In this document: positions 46,893 to 57,686 of the stretch, piece after piece
Position numbering within the stretch: the first letter of the stretch is position 1
Layout: the number at the start of each line of letters is the position of its first letter
NCBI GenBank assembly: GCA_025201345.1
Contig: JAIXMG010000012.1
Coordinates: forward strand, 682,001-746,000
Source of the DNA: Thamnidium elegans
Lineage: Eukaryota; Mucoromycota; Mucoromycetes; Mucorales; Mucoraceae
Direction of reading: 5' to 3'
DNA: 64,000 nt
Position numbers and translations under genes: made by a program
The notes under the pieces: generated by a model
Database searches by the model: none
What the model was told of the DNA's origin: nothing
What the model saw: only the letters and a program-made list of their open reading frames with translations

Positions 46893-48137
46893 GATCCTAC
46901 AACCAAGAAACCAGCAGCAGCAGCAGCAGCAGCACCCGATGATGATAAGACTACTAATCGATTTACTAATTCAGTTGGTCTTACCACCACAAAGAAGCCT
47001 GTACCCAAGCCAACCACCACCACCACCACCACAAAGAAGCCTACAGCTAGTAAAACACCACTCACTAAACCCTCCTCTGCCAAACCCTCCTCCGCCAAAC
47101 CCTCCTCCGCAAAGCCTTCATTACCTGCGTCCTCCACTAATCCAGTTATCCCCCCTTTAGTTGTACCCGTTGCATCTTCCAGCAAAACAATCAGCAGCTC
47201 ATCCGTTCCTACCTCCGATTCCGCTACCAACAGCGGCGGCGTATCAGGAGGAGCCATTGGCGGTATTGTAGCAGCGATTGTTATCATTATTGCAGGTGCA
47301 GTTGCTTATTTCGTCATTCGCCGTAAAAAGATCAACAAGGACCGTCTGCAGAACAGATCTACTAAACCCGATCCATTCACAATGGGATACGGTAGTGATC
47401 AAGCCTTTCATTCTCAGCCAATGCAACAGCAACCTAATTACCAACATCAATACGGCGTGCAAAACAATAGTCCTACATCTCCTACATCCCCTACCTATTA
47501 TAACAATAGTAATAATATGCAATTCACGGATGCTAATAATCATATTATTACTGAACCCATGATCGCCGCTGCATCTACACAATATCAACCTCAACAACAG
47601 TATCAACCTCAACAACAGTATCAACCTCAAACCAATCAACAGTATCAACCTCAAGCTAATCAACAGTATCAACCTCAAACTAATCAACAGTATCAACCTG
47701 ATCAAGAGACTCAAGCTTATAACAATACTCAAACGTATGAACCTAATACTTCCGTTGATGGTCATAATAACGTTGCTGCTGCTATTGTACCTGCTATTGC
47801 AGTTGCTGGTGTTGCTACTACTGCTGCTGCTGCATCAACAAATGCACCTGTTACAAACAGTGGAGGGCTACTTGCACCAACTCAAGCTGGCTCAGTTGGT
47901 GTATTCCATGTTGCAGCAACATATACGCCAACCTTGAGTGATGAAATTGATATCCAAACCGGAGATCAAGTAGAAGTAATAGTAGAGTATGATGATGGAT
48001 GGTGTCAGGGTATTAATTTATCACGTGGTAATGCTAAGGGTGTATTCCCCAAGCATTGTATCGATTTTGCATCGGGTGCTTCTGTTACTAGTAGTATAGA
48101 TAGAGTTAAAAGAGTTAGTTCAATGTATATAGCTTGA
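46710..48137 (+). CDS. Single-pass membrane protein with cytosolic SH3 domain
   Basis: 450 residues from two exons, 46710-46818 and 46894-48137. An N-terminal signal-like segment (MSLPLVILSSIAFMADS) precedes an extracellular region rich in Thr, Pro, Lys and Ser, with TTTKKP and KPSSA repeats. One helix follows (GGAIGGIVAAIVIIIAGAVA), with RRKK on the cytosolic side. The cytosolic part has a QYQPQ-type repeat (about seven copies), then an Ala-rich stretch and an SH3 domain at the C-terminus: HVAATYTPTLSDEIDIQTGD, VEYDDGWCQGINLSRGNAKG, VFPKHCIDF. The layout resembles fungal surface sensors or Fus1-like proteins, but no orthologue is certain. The intron contains a T14A21 tract. A decayed inverted copy of the gene end lies 2.3 kb downstream. 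Confidence 0.8.
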
Positions 48138-48245
48138 AAACATTACAATTTTTTTTTAATTATTAAATTACTCTATTATATATTATATCTACTTATTATT
48201 ACTACTACAAACTTACTGAATAAAACAAAAACAAAAAAAAATGTT

Positions 48246-48248
<3 letters not shown>

Positions 48249-48278
<30 letters not shown>
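48249..48278 (+). repeat. GT microsatellite
   Basis: Fifteen uninterrupted GT units about 110 bp after the SH3 gene stop codon. Confidence 0.95.
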
Positions 48279-48286
<8 letters not shown>

Positions 48287-48734
48287 TATTCAGAGATCTA
48301 CTACTAGAATTCTTTTTTTTTTGGGGGGGGGAGAGGTAAATTACCTAAAAAGTAGTGTACAATCATCTAGGAATTCTCTTTTTTCTTATAACAAAATATG
48401 CAAAAATACATCTTTTTTTTTTTTTTTTTTTTTTTTTTTACGTAGGAATTTACATTTGAATAGATATATTTCACTTGAAAACAAGCGTACAAGCATAGTT
48501 TGTGAGTACATCACATTATTTCCTACATAAATTAAAAAAGCTGGCATAAAAATGCACTTTTTTTTTTTTTTTTACCGTACAAAGTGTATCTTAGTTAGTG
48601 TAACAAGATATGAAACTATACTACGCTATATAAAACCTTCTTTTTAATAAATAATATACTCTCCTCATTTACCAAGATTTTATATTTTGTAAGCAAACAT
48701 AACAATGAAGAACGCTCAATTTTATATACACATA

Positions 48735-48822
48735 GAGTTACACACATGCAAAAAAAAAAAAAATTAGATAATAAAGAAAAAAAAAAAGAAGGCTTTTAAT
48801 TAATATATAATCGGCGTTATAT
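48735..48822 (+). repeat. Direct repeat, copy 1
   Basis: Shares agttacacacat, attagataataaag, ggctttaatta and taatatataa-cggcgtta with 50661-50732 in the same order and strand; indels lie mainly in A runs. Confidence 0.7.
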
Positions 48823-48862
48823 ATATTACATCCTTTTTATGACCAATAACACTAAAGTGTGA

Positions 48863-48958
48863 AATATACGTAAAAGCCGCATACAGTATTTATTTAACAA
48901 ACAAAATACCATTACTTTTTAAGGGGCAGTTACACTTATTCTTATTGGCGTGGTACTC
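48863..48958 (+). repeat. Second direct repeat, copy 1
   Basis: Matches 51348-51503 in order: aaatata-gccgcata-ggtattt-like block, then actttttaagggg followed by gttacacttattctta and cgtggtactc. Confidence 0.65.
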
Positions 48959-49748
48959 TGGTGTTTTTTTTAAAAAAAAACACTTTGCACTTTTGAACTA
49001 TCTCAGTTGGTAGCATCCAGATTGTGCTTTTTATTTATTAGAGCCCGTCAAGCCATTCACGACCTTTGTGGGCAGTAGATCGAAGTTGAATCCCCCCCTC
49101 GTTAAAGGCTTTGGAGCAAACCATCAATTTTCTAGAATGATATCTAGTAAGTAATAGCTGAAGAGAGTAAAGATTCCGTTGAATAGTTGCTTCCAGAAAA
49201 AAAAAACGTTGAATATCGACCGAATCTTTGCGTCCATAAATCCCGACGCAATGAATGTCCCCCCTTCAACAAGAATTGTATCAATGACTAAAGACAACCC
49301 ATTGCAGTGATGATGATCTTGGTATTCAATTACCGCTATCATGCAAACTATTTAGAAACTTTGCACCAAAAAAAAAAAAAAAAGTAACAAGATGTGCTTA
49401 CTACGGCGATAGAAGATTTGGTCTTTTAGCAGTTGAATCGAATAATACTAGCATGACCAAGATAAGTTATATAAAAGGCCTTCCGGTGGATTATCAGACA
49501 AATGTTCTCCCTGTGTTTTTTACTATAACATCTGGACTGACATGTTTTGGCAGATCAGGCTTAGTAATGAACGCTAAATGAGGGGTTTAGCTTCTTCTTT
49601 TTCTTTTTTCTCCATTGTCGTTTAGAGAAACAAAGGTTATAAGGTTCGTTTTAATATATATATATCAGTGTTGCTTTTTTTTTAATTGTACTCTCAGGTA
49701 AGACATTTATCATGCAAGAAAGCACAAATGACATTGATAAGCTCTGTA

Positions 49749-49921
49749 CAGTAGCGGCTCTATTTAAGGGTGTTCGATTTAAGGGTAGGCTCTATTTAAG
49801 GGTGGATTTCTTCAGGACACCTTCTTCCGTCTCCCGCTTTAACACCACTATTATCGCTAATAATCGATTTACGGGTGGATTTTCTGAGAATTTTGGCCAC
49901 CCTTAAATAGAGCCGTTACTG
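49749..49921. mobile_element. 173-bp MITE of Tc1/mariner type
   Basis: Terminal inverted repeats of about 24 bp: it starts CAGTAGCGGCTCTATTTAAG and ends with the near-exact complement (one mismatch, agcg versus aacg). It is flanked by TA on both sides (49747-49748 and 49922-49923), the target duplication of Tc1/mariner elements. Internally, TCTATTTAAGGGT-like units recur at the left end. It carries no transposase, so it is non-autonomous. The small open frame across it (49712-49906) is a chance product. Confidence 0.85.
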
Positions 49922-50194
49922 TATATCATTGTTTCTGTCATTAAAAAAGGTAATGAACTGATTGAATTTTTATTGAGTGCAATGTTCTATTTACACAGTT
50001 AGAAAGTATGTGGCCATATATATTTTTTTTCCTACCTGAGCGTGTAAAGAAACGCCCCCTCTTTTTAGTGATTGTAAACAAGCAGACATTTATTATTATT
50101 TTTCGTAATAGTAGTTTCTATATAAATAGTGCAAAGTCTCTGGTAAATGAGAATTATTCATCAGTAGTTTCATATCCTGTTACATTCTTTTTGA

Positions 50195-50600
50195 GTGTAT
50201 AAACTGCATGCGAGGTAGCTTCTTTTTTTTAATTTATGTAGGGGATAATGTGATGCTCTCAAGGCAAAAGTATCGCTTGAGGACAGTGTACGAAATCTTC
50301 AAAGAGAATTCCTAGATGTATTGTACACTGCTTTTTTAGGTAATTTTTTTAAAGGAAAAAAAAAAGTAGTAGATCAGTATACTTTTTATCAGCAGCAAGT
50401 AATATATAATATTTTATAACGTAACATTGAACTCGTTAACAGAGGCACCAGACGCAAAACCTATACAATGTATTTCCCCTCTTTCGCATTACCACGTGAT
50501 AAACTAGTACCTTGACGCCATCCATCATACTCTATTATGCACCTCTTCTGTTTGAATATCATGTTGCTACAAACACCCAACTGAACCAGCTTGCGTTGGA
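50195..50600 (-). repeat. Inverted, decayed duplication of the SH3 gene end and its downstream flank
   Basis: Read on the minus strand this tracks 47884-48540 of the plus strand. Blocks in order are the SH3 coding piece, ttcaatg near the stop, atctactact, attacctaaaaa-agtgtacaat followed by tctaggaattctctt, and catcacattat-cctacataaattaaaaa. Internal deletions remove the microsatellite and long T run. Confidence 0.8.
50437..50598 (-). pseudogene. SH3-domain pseudogene fragment
   Basis: Within the inverted duplication. The minus strand still encodes IIEYDGWRQGTSLSRGNAK, matching VEYDDGWCQGINLSRGNAK of the parent, but is preceded by a deletion and frameshift after the Gln-Ala-Gly-Ser-Val segment and followed by an early stop. 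The DNA remains clearly alignable to 47888-48120. Confidence 0.8.
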
Positions 50601-50660
50601 TAAAAACAATCCACCATTTGTAAAAAAAAAAAAAAGGACCACTTTTAATCAGCTTTATAA

Positions 50661-50732
50661 AAGTTACACACATACAATTAGATAATAAAGAGGCTTTAAT
50701 TAAAGTATTTTAATATATAACCGGCGTTACAC
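50661..50732 (+). repeat. Direct repeat, copy 2
   Basis: Second copy of the 48735-48822 repeat, next to the inverted SH3 duplication. Confidence 0.7.
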
Positions 50733-51347
50733 ACACCTAGACATGAATGCTACGATTGGCGTCAATGTCTACAACGCAAGATATTGTTTTTTTTTAGCGA
50801 CGTGATAACTCTTTATACAGTATATTGGTTACACCGACTAACCTTCTTTACTGCATCTCATTCTGTCACCAAAGACCACCAAAGGGACAAGTGAACTTTT
50901 TTTTTACAAATTTTAGTATTGGATGCAGGAGACCATGAGATACAATATTACGTTTTTTTTTTCTCTTTTAACTTCTTCTTTGCCTCTTCCTCCTTCTCTT
51001 TCTGTTTTTTGAAGTAGGAATGTTCGTTTCTAACCCTTTAACGTCCTGTAAAATCTTTAAATTCTTCGACATAAGCTTTGAATATCAGTGTAACAGTGCC
51101 GTTCAAGATTGCTGCAGCGAACATACTATTAACTATATTGTTACTGACGTGACACTACATAATAGGACTATATGAAAGTCATCTTTCAAGTAAGTACATT
51201 ATACCCCCAACGTAACCTATATTGTCATATAAGGAAGGACAACCATAAAAAGACTGCGAAATAATAATAAAAAAAATCCTGGGGGGGAATGTAGTGTACC
51301 TCCTTTTTCACTGGTGCGATAACATAACCCGATGGGAGGAGGACACT

Positions 51348-51503
51348 AAATATATAAGAGCCGCATAAGGATATTTTTATCTATTTATTTGTTTTATTTA
51401 TTTATTTATTTTTTTAAAAAAAAACAATGTATGCAATCATAGTATTGTCATCTTGTTTACTTTTTAAGGGGGGGTTACACTTATTCTTACTCGCGTGGTA
51501 CTC
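51348..51503 (+). repeat. Second direct repeat, copy 2
   Basis: Second copy of the 48863-48958 repeat. In copy 1 the two repeats are about 40 bp apart; here they are about 600 bp apart, implying an insertion between 50733 and 51347 or a deletion in copy 1. Confidence 0.65.
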
Positions 51504-52334
51504 ACACCACATACAGTGCATCCAGGGCCAAATGGGCGCCTTTTGAAAACTCCATGCATCTAATTGGCTGCTTCAGAGCCTACCCATTTGAGCATTTAGC
51601 TAACCCGGGAGTTCTTCGAGTATGTCAGTGTAATCAGAGTATTTAAGATCAAAAGAGTAATTATTGCTTGCTCATCTTGATATTTATGGTCTTCACAAGT
51701 ATGGTACCTTTAAAAAAAAATATGTTCTACTTACACACTCAGAAAAAAAAAGTATGATTTTACGTACCTTTATATAATGTTTAAATAAAAGAAAAGAATA
51801 ACTCGTAGTTGATTTGAATACATTCGAGCAAGTACTCTTATACACAATGACCTTTTTGTACGGGACATAAAAAGAAGATGTACACAAGAAAACAAAAAAA
51901 ATACTAGTGCATCAAAATCTATAGTGCTGTCTAAATAGCACTGTATAATGTGCTTTAGGCATTTTTTGTTTGTTTACTTTTCGCTAATTAAAAATAGACA
52001 GGTACAAAAAAGTGAGGGGACCTTAATAATGAAACACAGCTTTTTTTTTAAAAAAAAGGGAATAATAAGATAACTTTAATTTTTGGGGGGGTTTTGGGTT
52101 AAGGAAATTAATAAGAAATATAGAACTTTTTTTGTTTTTGTTTTGTTTTTGAGTGAAAAAGAGGGGGAAAGGGGGGGGGGGGGACTACGGTAAGAGTATT
52201 TACAAAGAGAGAGATAAAAGTAACTTTTTTTTTTTTTTTTTTCTTTTGTAAGCGGTAAAAGAAAGAAGTTTTTTTTTTTTTTTTTGAAGCATTGTATACA
52301 AGAGAGAAGGGAAGATAAAACAGGTTTCTTGAGC

Positions 52335-53348
52335 TTAGAAAGAAATGTCTTCCGTGATATTAAAAAGAGAAGAACCAAAAGTAGCTAAAGTATGATTTAA
52401 AGCAGCCATATGAGAATGTTCAATATGATATTTTAATCCATTTAAATTCTTGTATCTCTTGCCGCACTCGCCAATAGTACATTGATAAGGTTTTGAAGCA
52501 ATACTTTCACTATCATCTGTTGTCAAGTTACAATGACCATGTTGATTATGATACTTGAGCCCATTTGGATTTTTATAAGCTTTGTCACAACCTCCGACAG
52601 GACATTTATAAGGTTTATCAGCACCATGGAGAAATGAGTTAGAATTTGCAGAAGCCAATAAAGCACCTGCTTGAGCTAAAAATTCTTCATCGGATAACAA
52701 AGGTGTAGGTAAATCAGCAGAAGCAAGAGCGATTTTTTTAGCTGCTGATTGAGTCAATAAATCAAAAGCACTTAAAGGACTTGTACTTCTTTTTTTACCA
52801 GTTTTGACTGGTAAATTAACTTCTTGTTCTTCATATGTTGTTGGTGTGGGGGACACAAGAGGTGTAGAGTTGTACAAATCAGAAAGATAGGCAGCTGCCT
52901 TTTTTTTAAGTGCAACAATAGTATCTTGTCCTTCTTGTTCCATTATAGGACTATTCGGTACACTAGCTAATGAAGAAGAAGAAGAAGAAGAAACAGACCA
53001 ACTACTTGAACTGGCTTCATTATCATCATAAAAACTACTCTCTTCATCTTCAAGTCTAACATGACACTCTTCATAATGTTGTAATAAATCATGAAGGTCT
53101 TCAAGAATCAAACCACAACAAGCAAAATCACGACAAAATGTAGCTTCCAATTCGCGCGATTCAAATGCTCCCTTAATATCACTTTGAGGTTGACAGAGTT
53201 GAAAATCATAAGAACTAATTTATAAAGTTAGTATAAACCGCTTGAATATTCCACTAACAACAATAACTTACTCAAAATTAATATCTTGCTTGGGTACAGT
53301 AATTGTACTCATACGACGAATAGAACTATATTCAATAGGAACTGGCAT
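52335..53348 (-). CDS. SFP1: SFP1-like C2H2 zinc-finger transcription factor
   Basis: 318 residues from two exons, 53348-53272 and 53214-52335, joined in phase to give NFDSYDFQLCQPQ. An N-terminal atypical finger (FCRDFACCGLILEDLHDLLQ, then HYEECH; residues about 50-75) is followed by Ser-rich and acidic stretches. Two C-terminal fingers of the Sfp1 type follow: YKCPVGGCDKAYKNPNGLKY with its His pair, and YQCTIGECGKRYKNLNGLKY with HIEHSH. Yeast Sfp1 controls ribosomal protein and ribosome-biogenesis genes downstream of TORC1; that role is inferred from the finger layout. The next gene upstream is MAK21, a ribosome assembly factor. A GT microsatellite lies 10-30 bp before the start codon. Confidence 0.82.
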
Positions 53349-53485
53349 ATTTTCTTTTGTGTGTGTGTGTGTGTGTGTGTAAATGTAAGAAGACTATGTA
53401 TAATACAGAAAAAAAAAAGGGGGTTTATATATGTATATACAGTTAAATGAAAAAAAAAAAAAAAAAAGTATAAAGAGAAAAAAGG

Positions 53486-53516
<31 letters not shown>

Positions 53517-53666
53517 TTGATTTCTTTATATTTCAAAGCCCAAAGTTACAGTTACACATGTAAAAAGGGAATACACAACATGTATTAAGTCGCCGCGTTA
53601 ATAGTGTAATTTATACATCTCCGAAATAAAATGGTTCCCTTCTTTTTTTTTAACGTTTCACTTGGT

Positions 53667-53698
<32 letters not shown>

Positions 53699-54122
53699 TA
53701 ATCATATCAATGAATTCGTGCTACGTTTAACCAACCAAAAAAAAAAAAAAACTCTTCCTGTTGAAAATAATAATAATTACGTACAAAATACACGTTTAAA
53801 AAAAGTAACGTCTTTTTTTTTTTTTTTTTTTTAAAAAATAAAATAAAATAAAGACTATTAATAATGTGTTAAGACTTGATAATTTAAACGATCGTAAAAG
53901 TCGGAATCGTTTTTTTAAATAGTTTACTGTTAAAGGTTAGCTTATTTATGATTGTACAACGTTGCTTCCGTTTCAAAAAAAAAAAAGCTTGTATTACCAA
54001 TTGAATAACACTTTTTTTATATTTTGTATTATTGACATAAATCTTGAATACTATTTAATAAATTCTAAAAATGCTTTATTTTGTTATATATACAAAAAAA
54101 AAAAAAAGGGGGGGGGATGTCT
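53349..54122. other. Low-complexity spacer upstream of the SFP1-like gene
   Basis: Contains GT repeats (53359-53380), poly-A runs at 53450-53515, a GA microsatellite (53673-53698) and poly-T near 53813-53832. No coding region was recognised. Confidence 0.6.
53673..53698 (+). repeat. GA microsatellite
   Basis: Thirteen consecutive GA units. Confidence 0.9.
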
Positions 54123-57100
54123 TTACTCTTCATCATCTTCATCTTGTTCAATAAGCTTAGCATAATCCTCATAAGTGGCAAAGGTAGGAAGACGTTCCTT
54201 TTCTTTCTTTTGCTTCTTCTTTTGACGGTTACTTAAACCAGCATCTTCATCCTCAACTTCAGTTTCCTTATTAGTACGCTTTTTATTTGTTGATTTAGGT
54301 TCTTCTTCATCCATACTAGAAGCGTTCATTAATTCAAGTTCCTCTTCTTCATTAAACAAAGGTTCCTCGCCTTCCGATCCAAAGTCAGCGCCTTCTTCTT
54401 CTCCGAACTCCATTTCTTCATCATCATCTTCATCGTCTTCATCTTGTAAATCGTCTTCATCATCCATTAATAAAGCACGCATTTCATCATCATCCTCTTC
54501 ATCCTCCAATTCTTCATCATCTTCATCGTTATCTAATCCACCGGGTATAGATGACATCATGGCACGCCACACTTCATCCTCTTCTTCATCCTCGTCTCCA
54601 GTCTTTTCCTTCTTTGACTTCTTGGGTGCTGCTGCTGCCTTTTGATTGAAATACTTGTGGAAGAACACTTCATCAGCCTCTACTTGATTTTCATTTTGTT
54701 GTAAGAATTTATCTGAATTAAGAGGAATAGAGCTTTGTTTGATACCACTTCCCTTCGTGAACATGATACCGCCATCGCGCCTACTTCCGCTCAAAGGTTG
54801 CATAATAGATTGACCCTTAGTCGATCCAGTCTTTTTAGCATTACGGTAAATAAATCTATCCAAGAAATGCATTAAAGTAAATTGATGTAAATCAGGTTGA
54901 TTTTTGATAAGCTCGCCTGCGAACAATTGCTCTGTGTATTTGGCAACAGAAGGATGGTAATGTGTTTTAAATGGAATCAATTCCCACAAACAACTCTTTT
55001 CGGCATTACTAAATCTGGGATCACGCTTTCTACCGTCGTATTCGTTCTTTCCTTGACTTGCTCTCTTGAGCTTTTCTTGTTCAATCTTGGCTCGCTTCTC
55101 TTCATCCTCTTCTTCCTCGGGTGCATCAACAAAATACTCTTCTTCGTCATCTTCTTCAGCTGTAATCAACATCGTACGAAGACCAGGTTGAGCTTCCATC
55201 AATTGACTAAGCAAGAAAAAGATACCAGAGATAAAAGCTGGTTGGTTACGGGCTGCAATTTGAACCATACGCTTAACGTAGGCCTTGACACGACGAGTAT
55301 CGGAATCAGCACGAATAGCTTTAAAGAGTAAATTCAAGTACATGGATTGTTTAGATGAATGACTGATTCTAGGATCTAACAAAGATTCATATAAAGTACG
55401 ATAGAAACGGTCAGATACAGTTGGCTTTACAAGTGAGATGGTAAAGATAAGTGAGAGCGCTTGAATAGCTGCATTGAATGTACTAGCATGAGTCATTCTA
55501 AACAAGACTTCTAAATGCTTCTCGACCCTATATAAAAAAAAAAAAAAAAATACAAATAAATAAATCTATAATGACACAAAATGTTTCAGAATACTTTACA
55601 TGTCATCAGAGATATTAGCAAAATGGAAAGCACGATTTACACCAGTTAAAATAGCTGCAATCATCTTTGCTTGATGATCTTCCAACTCCAACTCTTCCTT
55701 CTTCTTGGCCTTTTCCTTGGCCTCTCTCTTCTTACTCTTCTTTTCAGGCTCCTCAGGCTCTTCTTCGTCGACCTTCTTCTTGTTGTTCTTAATTTCATCC
55801 TTTTCCTCATCCTCAACAATCTTGAGAAGCTTACGGAAAAACACAAAGTACATTTCAACAAGCTTATTAGCGACATCCGTGTCCTTTGAAGTCAAGATAG
55901 TTTGGTTCATGGTGATGATGGAGTAATATTGCGCCTTTTCACTGGTATTGGGACGCAACAACAATTGTTCCAACTCACGAATAACAAACATCTTCATACC
56001 AGGATGTTTAATTAATAATTCAATAATCAATTGAGAAGTTTTAGCTGCAACCTTGTTGTCGGAATCGCCTAATTTGTTGACAAGCAATTTAAGCAAATTT
56101 TGTTCTTGTTCCGGCTTATTAGCTAAAAGATCGTGTAAACAAGTGACCATATTGTTACGAACATGCATTAAAGTATCACGAGAGAGTTCCTATATAAATT
56201 TAATTAGTATTCATTGTTCACTTTTCTCCAGAAAAAAAAAAACTTACTTCGATCAATTGAAGGAATTCAAGATAGGTTTTTTTAAGATGATCTTCAAACA
56301 CCCACAACAACAAATGCAACTCAGTCACATCCTTGGAAGCAAGAGGTCTATCAGCGAAATAAATCATTTTACGATCAGGTAAAACAGAACCAATGAACAA
56401 ATCCTTTAAACTAGTTACTGCCATCACAGACTCGTTTCTGCCCTTCTTTCTACCCATAGCCATCAAAGTGTCCAAGGTCTTGATACCGTGCAAAGGTGAT
56501 TCACGGAACATCAAGGTCAAAGCAGACACTTTATCGTTCAATGTACCAGATGTAATAATGTTGGACATGAAACTACGGTTAGATGATGTTAAAAGTGGGT
56601 GTTTTTCCGATTTGGTGTTTTCCTCAGTTAACAATTCGCGTGCAAAACTGTATCGCTCGGCGGTTTCAACAGGTGATAAACGTTTCACGCCTTGGATCGA
56701 AATTTGAGGAACTGGGACCTTGTACCAGAAAGGTGTAGGTTCTACAAGCTGTCAAAAAAAAAAAAATGTGTGTTAAAAAAAAAAGTGTCAATATTGACAT
56801 GCATCAAAAAATAAAAGTTTTGCTTACCAAATTCTTGCTGGGAATTCTCTTGGGTTCATGGATCTTCATATCATTAGCAACAGGTACAGGTACTTGTTCC
56901 TCCTCTGCTTCGGATTCTGCTTCAGAAGATTCTTCTTCAGATTCTTCCTCTTCAGCTACCTCTGCTTCAGATTCTTCCTCTACCTCTTCCTCCTCTTCCT
57001 CAATTTCATCTTCAGTATCGATTTCTTGATCATACTTTACAGCAGATAAACCAATATTATTCATGAAACTCTTTAATTCCTTTTGAAGAGAAGCCTACCC

Positions 57101-57439
57101 AAACAAAAACAAAAAAAATTTATGCTGTCAAAAAATAAAAACTTTTAAAAAAAAAAAAATCTCTCTATAATTTACCTCTGCCTTTTCATCAGCACCAGTA
57201 ACTAAATTTTCATTTTCCTCGTTATCAACATCTTCTAAATACTTGAGGTCACCTTTTGTTCCACCTAAAGCCAAAATGGCTTCTTGAAGTTTATCGTTTT
57301 GTGCTTGGAAGGGACTCTTTTCGTCAGACTTATTAAACTTGACTTGTTTCTTATCTTTATCTGATTTCTTATCAAACGATTTGTTTTTATCAAAAGACTT
57401 GTTGTCTCTTGGTTTACTCTTTCTATCGACGCCTGCCAT
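54123..57439 (-). CDS. MAK21: Ribosome biogenesis protein MAK21/NOC1 (CEBPZ family)
   Basis: 1008 residues from five exons: 57439-57176, 57094-56828, 56748-56248, 56189-55600 and 55527-54123. It acts in the nucleolus with Noc2 in early 60S assembly. The layout is a basic Lys/Asp N-terminus, a long Glu-rich segment in exon 2, and then the conserved core LVEPTPFWYKVPVPQIS. HEAT-like helical repeats follow (LKDLFIGSVLPDRKMIYF, LTGVNRAFHF), then the CBF/Mak21 domain (SLLDPRISHSSKQSMYLNLL, FISGIFFLLSQLM, WELIPFKTHYHPSV). It ends in a long acidic stretch with a short basic patch (NRQKKKQKKEKERLPTFATY). Length is close to yeast Mak21 (1025). Every junction preserves phase; the last joins ISDDM to VEKHLEVLFRMTH. 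Confidence 0.95.
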
Positions 57440-57686
57440 AATGTATTAAAAAGTAGTATTACGATGTAAAAGAGATTTAAACAAAAAAATATACTTTTTT
57501 TTATTACATGAAAAAAAAAAAAAAAAAAAAAAAAGTCGTCCCAAAAAAAAAAAAACGAAGAAATCGTGACTTGTTTTGTTTTTTCATCTTCGGGAAAAAA
57601 TAAGCCTCCTTCACTTGTCTGCATTTCTTAACATTTCTACATATTAAAAAAACGAAATGAATATCATATATTTTCTTTTTTTATGC

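Larger units (their letters stand above)
48138..52334. other. Rearranged 4.2-kb spacer
   Basis: No intact gene. Contains a GT microsatellite, an inverted duplication of the SH3 gene end, two direct repeats, a MITE and many homopolymer runs, each listed separately. A segment at about 49003-49100 loosely resembles tRNA arms but does not fold into a tRNA. Confidence 0.5.

Noticed and set aside
46871..47765. Minus-strand frames opposite the SH3 membrane protein gene
   Set aside because: Produced by the repeats encoding Thr/Lys/Pro and QYQPQ; the plus-strand frame has signal, helix and SH3 domain.
49003..49100. tRNA-like sequence (ctcagttggtagca, then cagattgtg, then gaagttgaatccc)
   Set aside because: Arms are spaced wrongly and neither a D-stem, an anticodon stem nor an acceptor stem can be paired; at most a degraded tRNA fragment.
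49712..49906. 64-codon frame across the MITE
   Set aside because: It arises from the terminal and internal repeats of a non-autonomous element.
55661..55926. Frames on both strands across the Lys/Glu-rich part of MAK21
   Set aside because: Shadows of a charged low-complexity stretch in the true frame.
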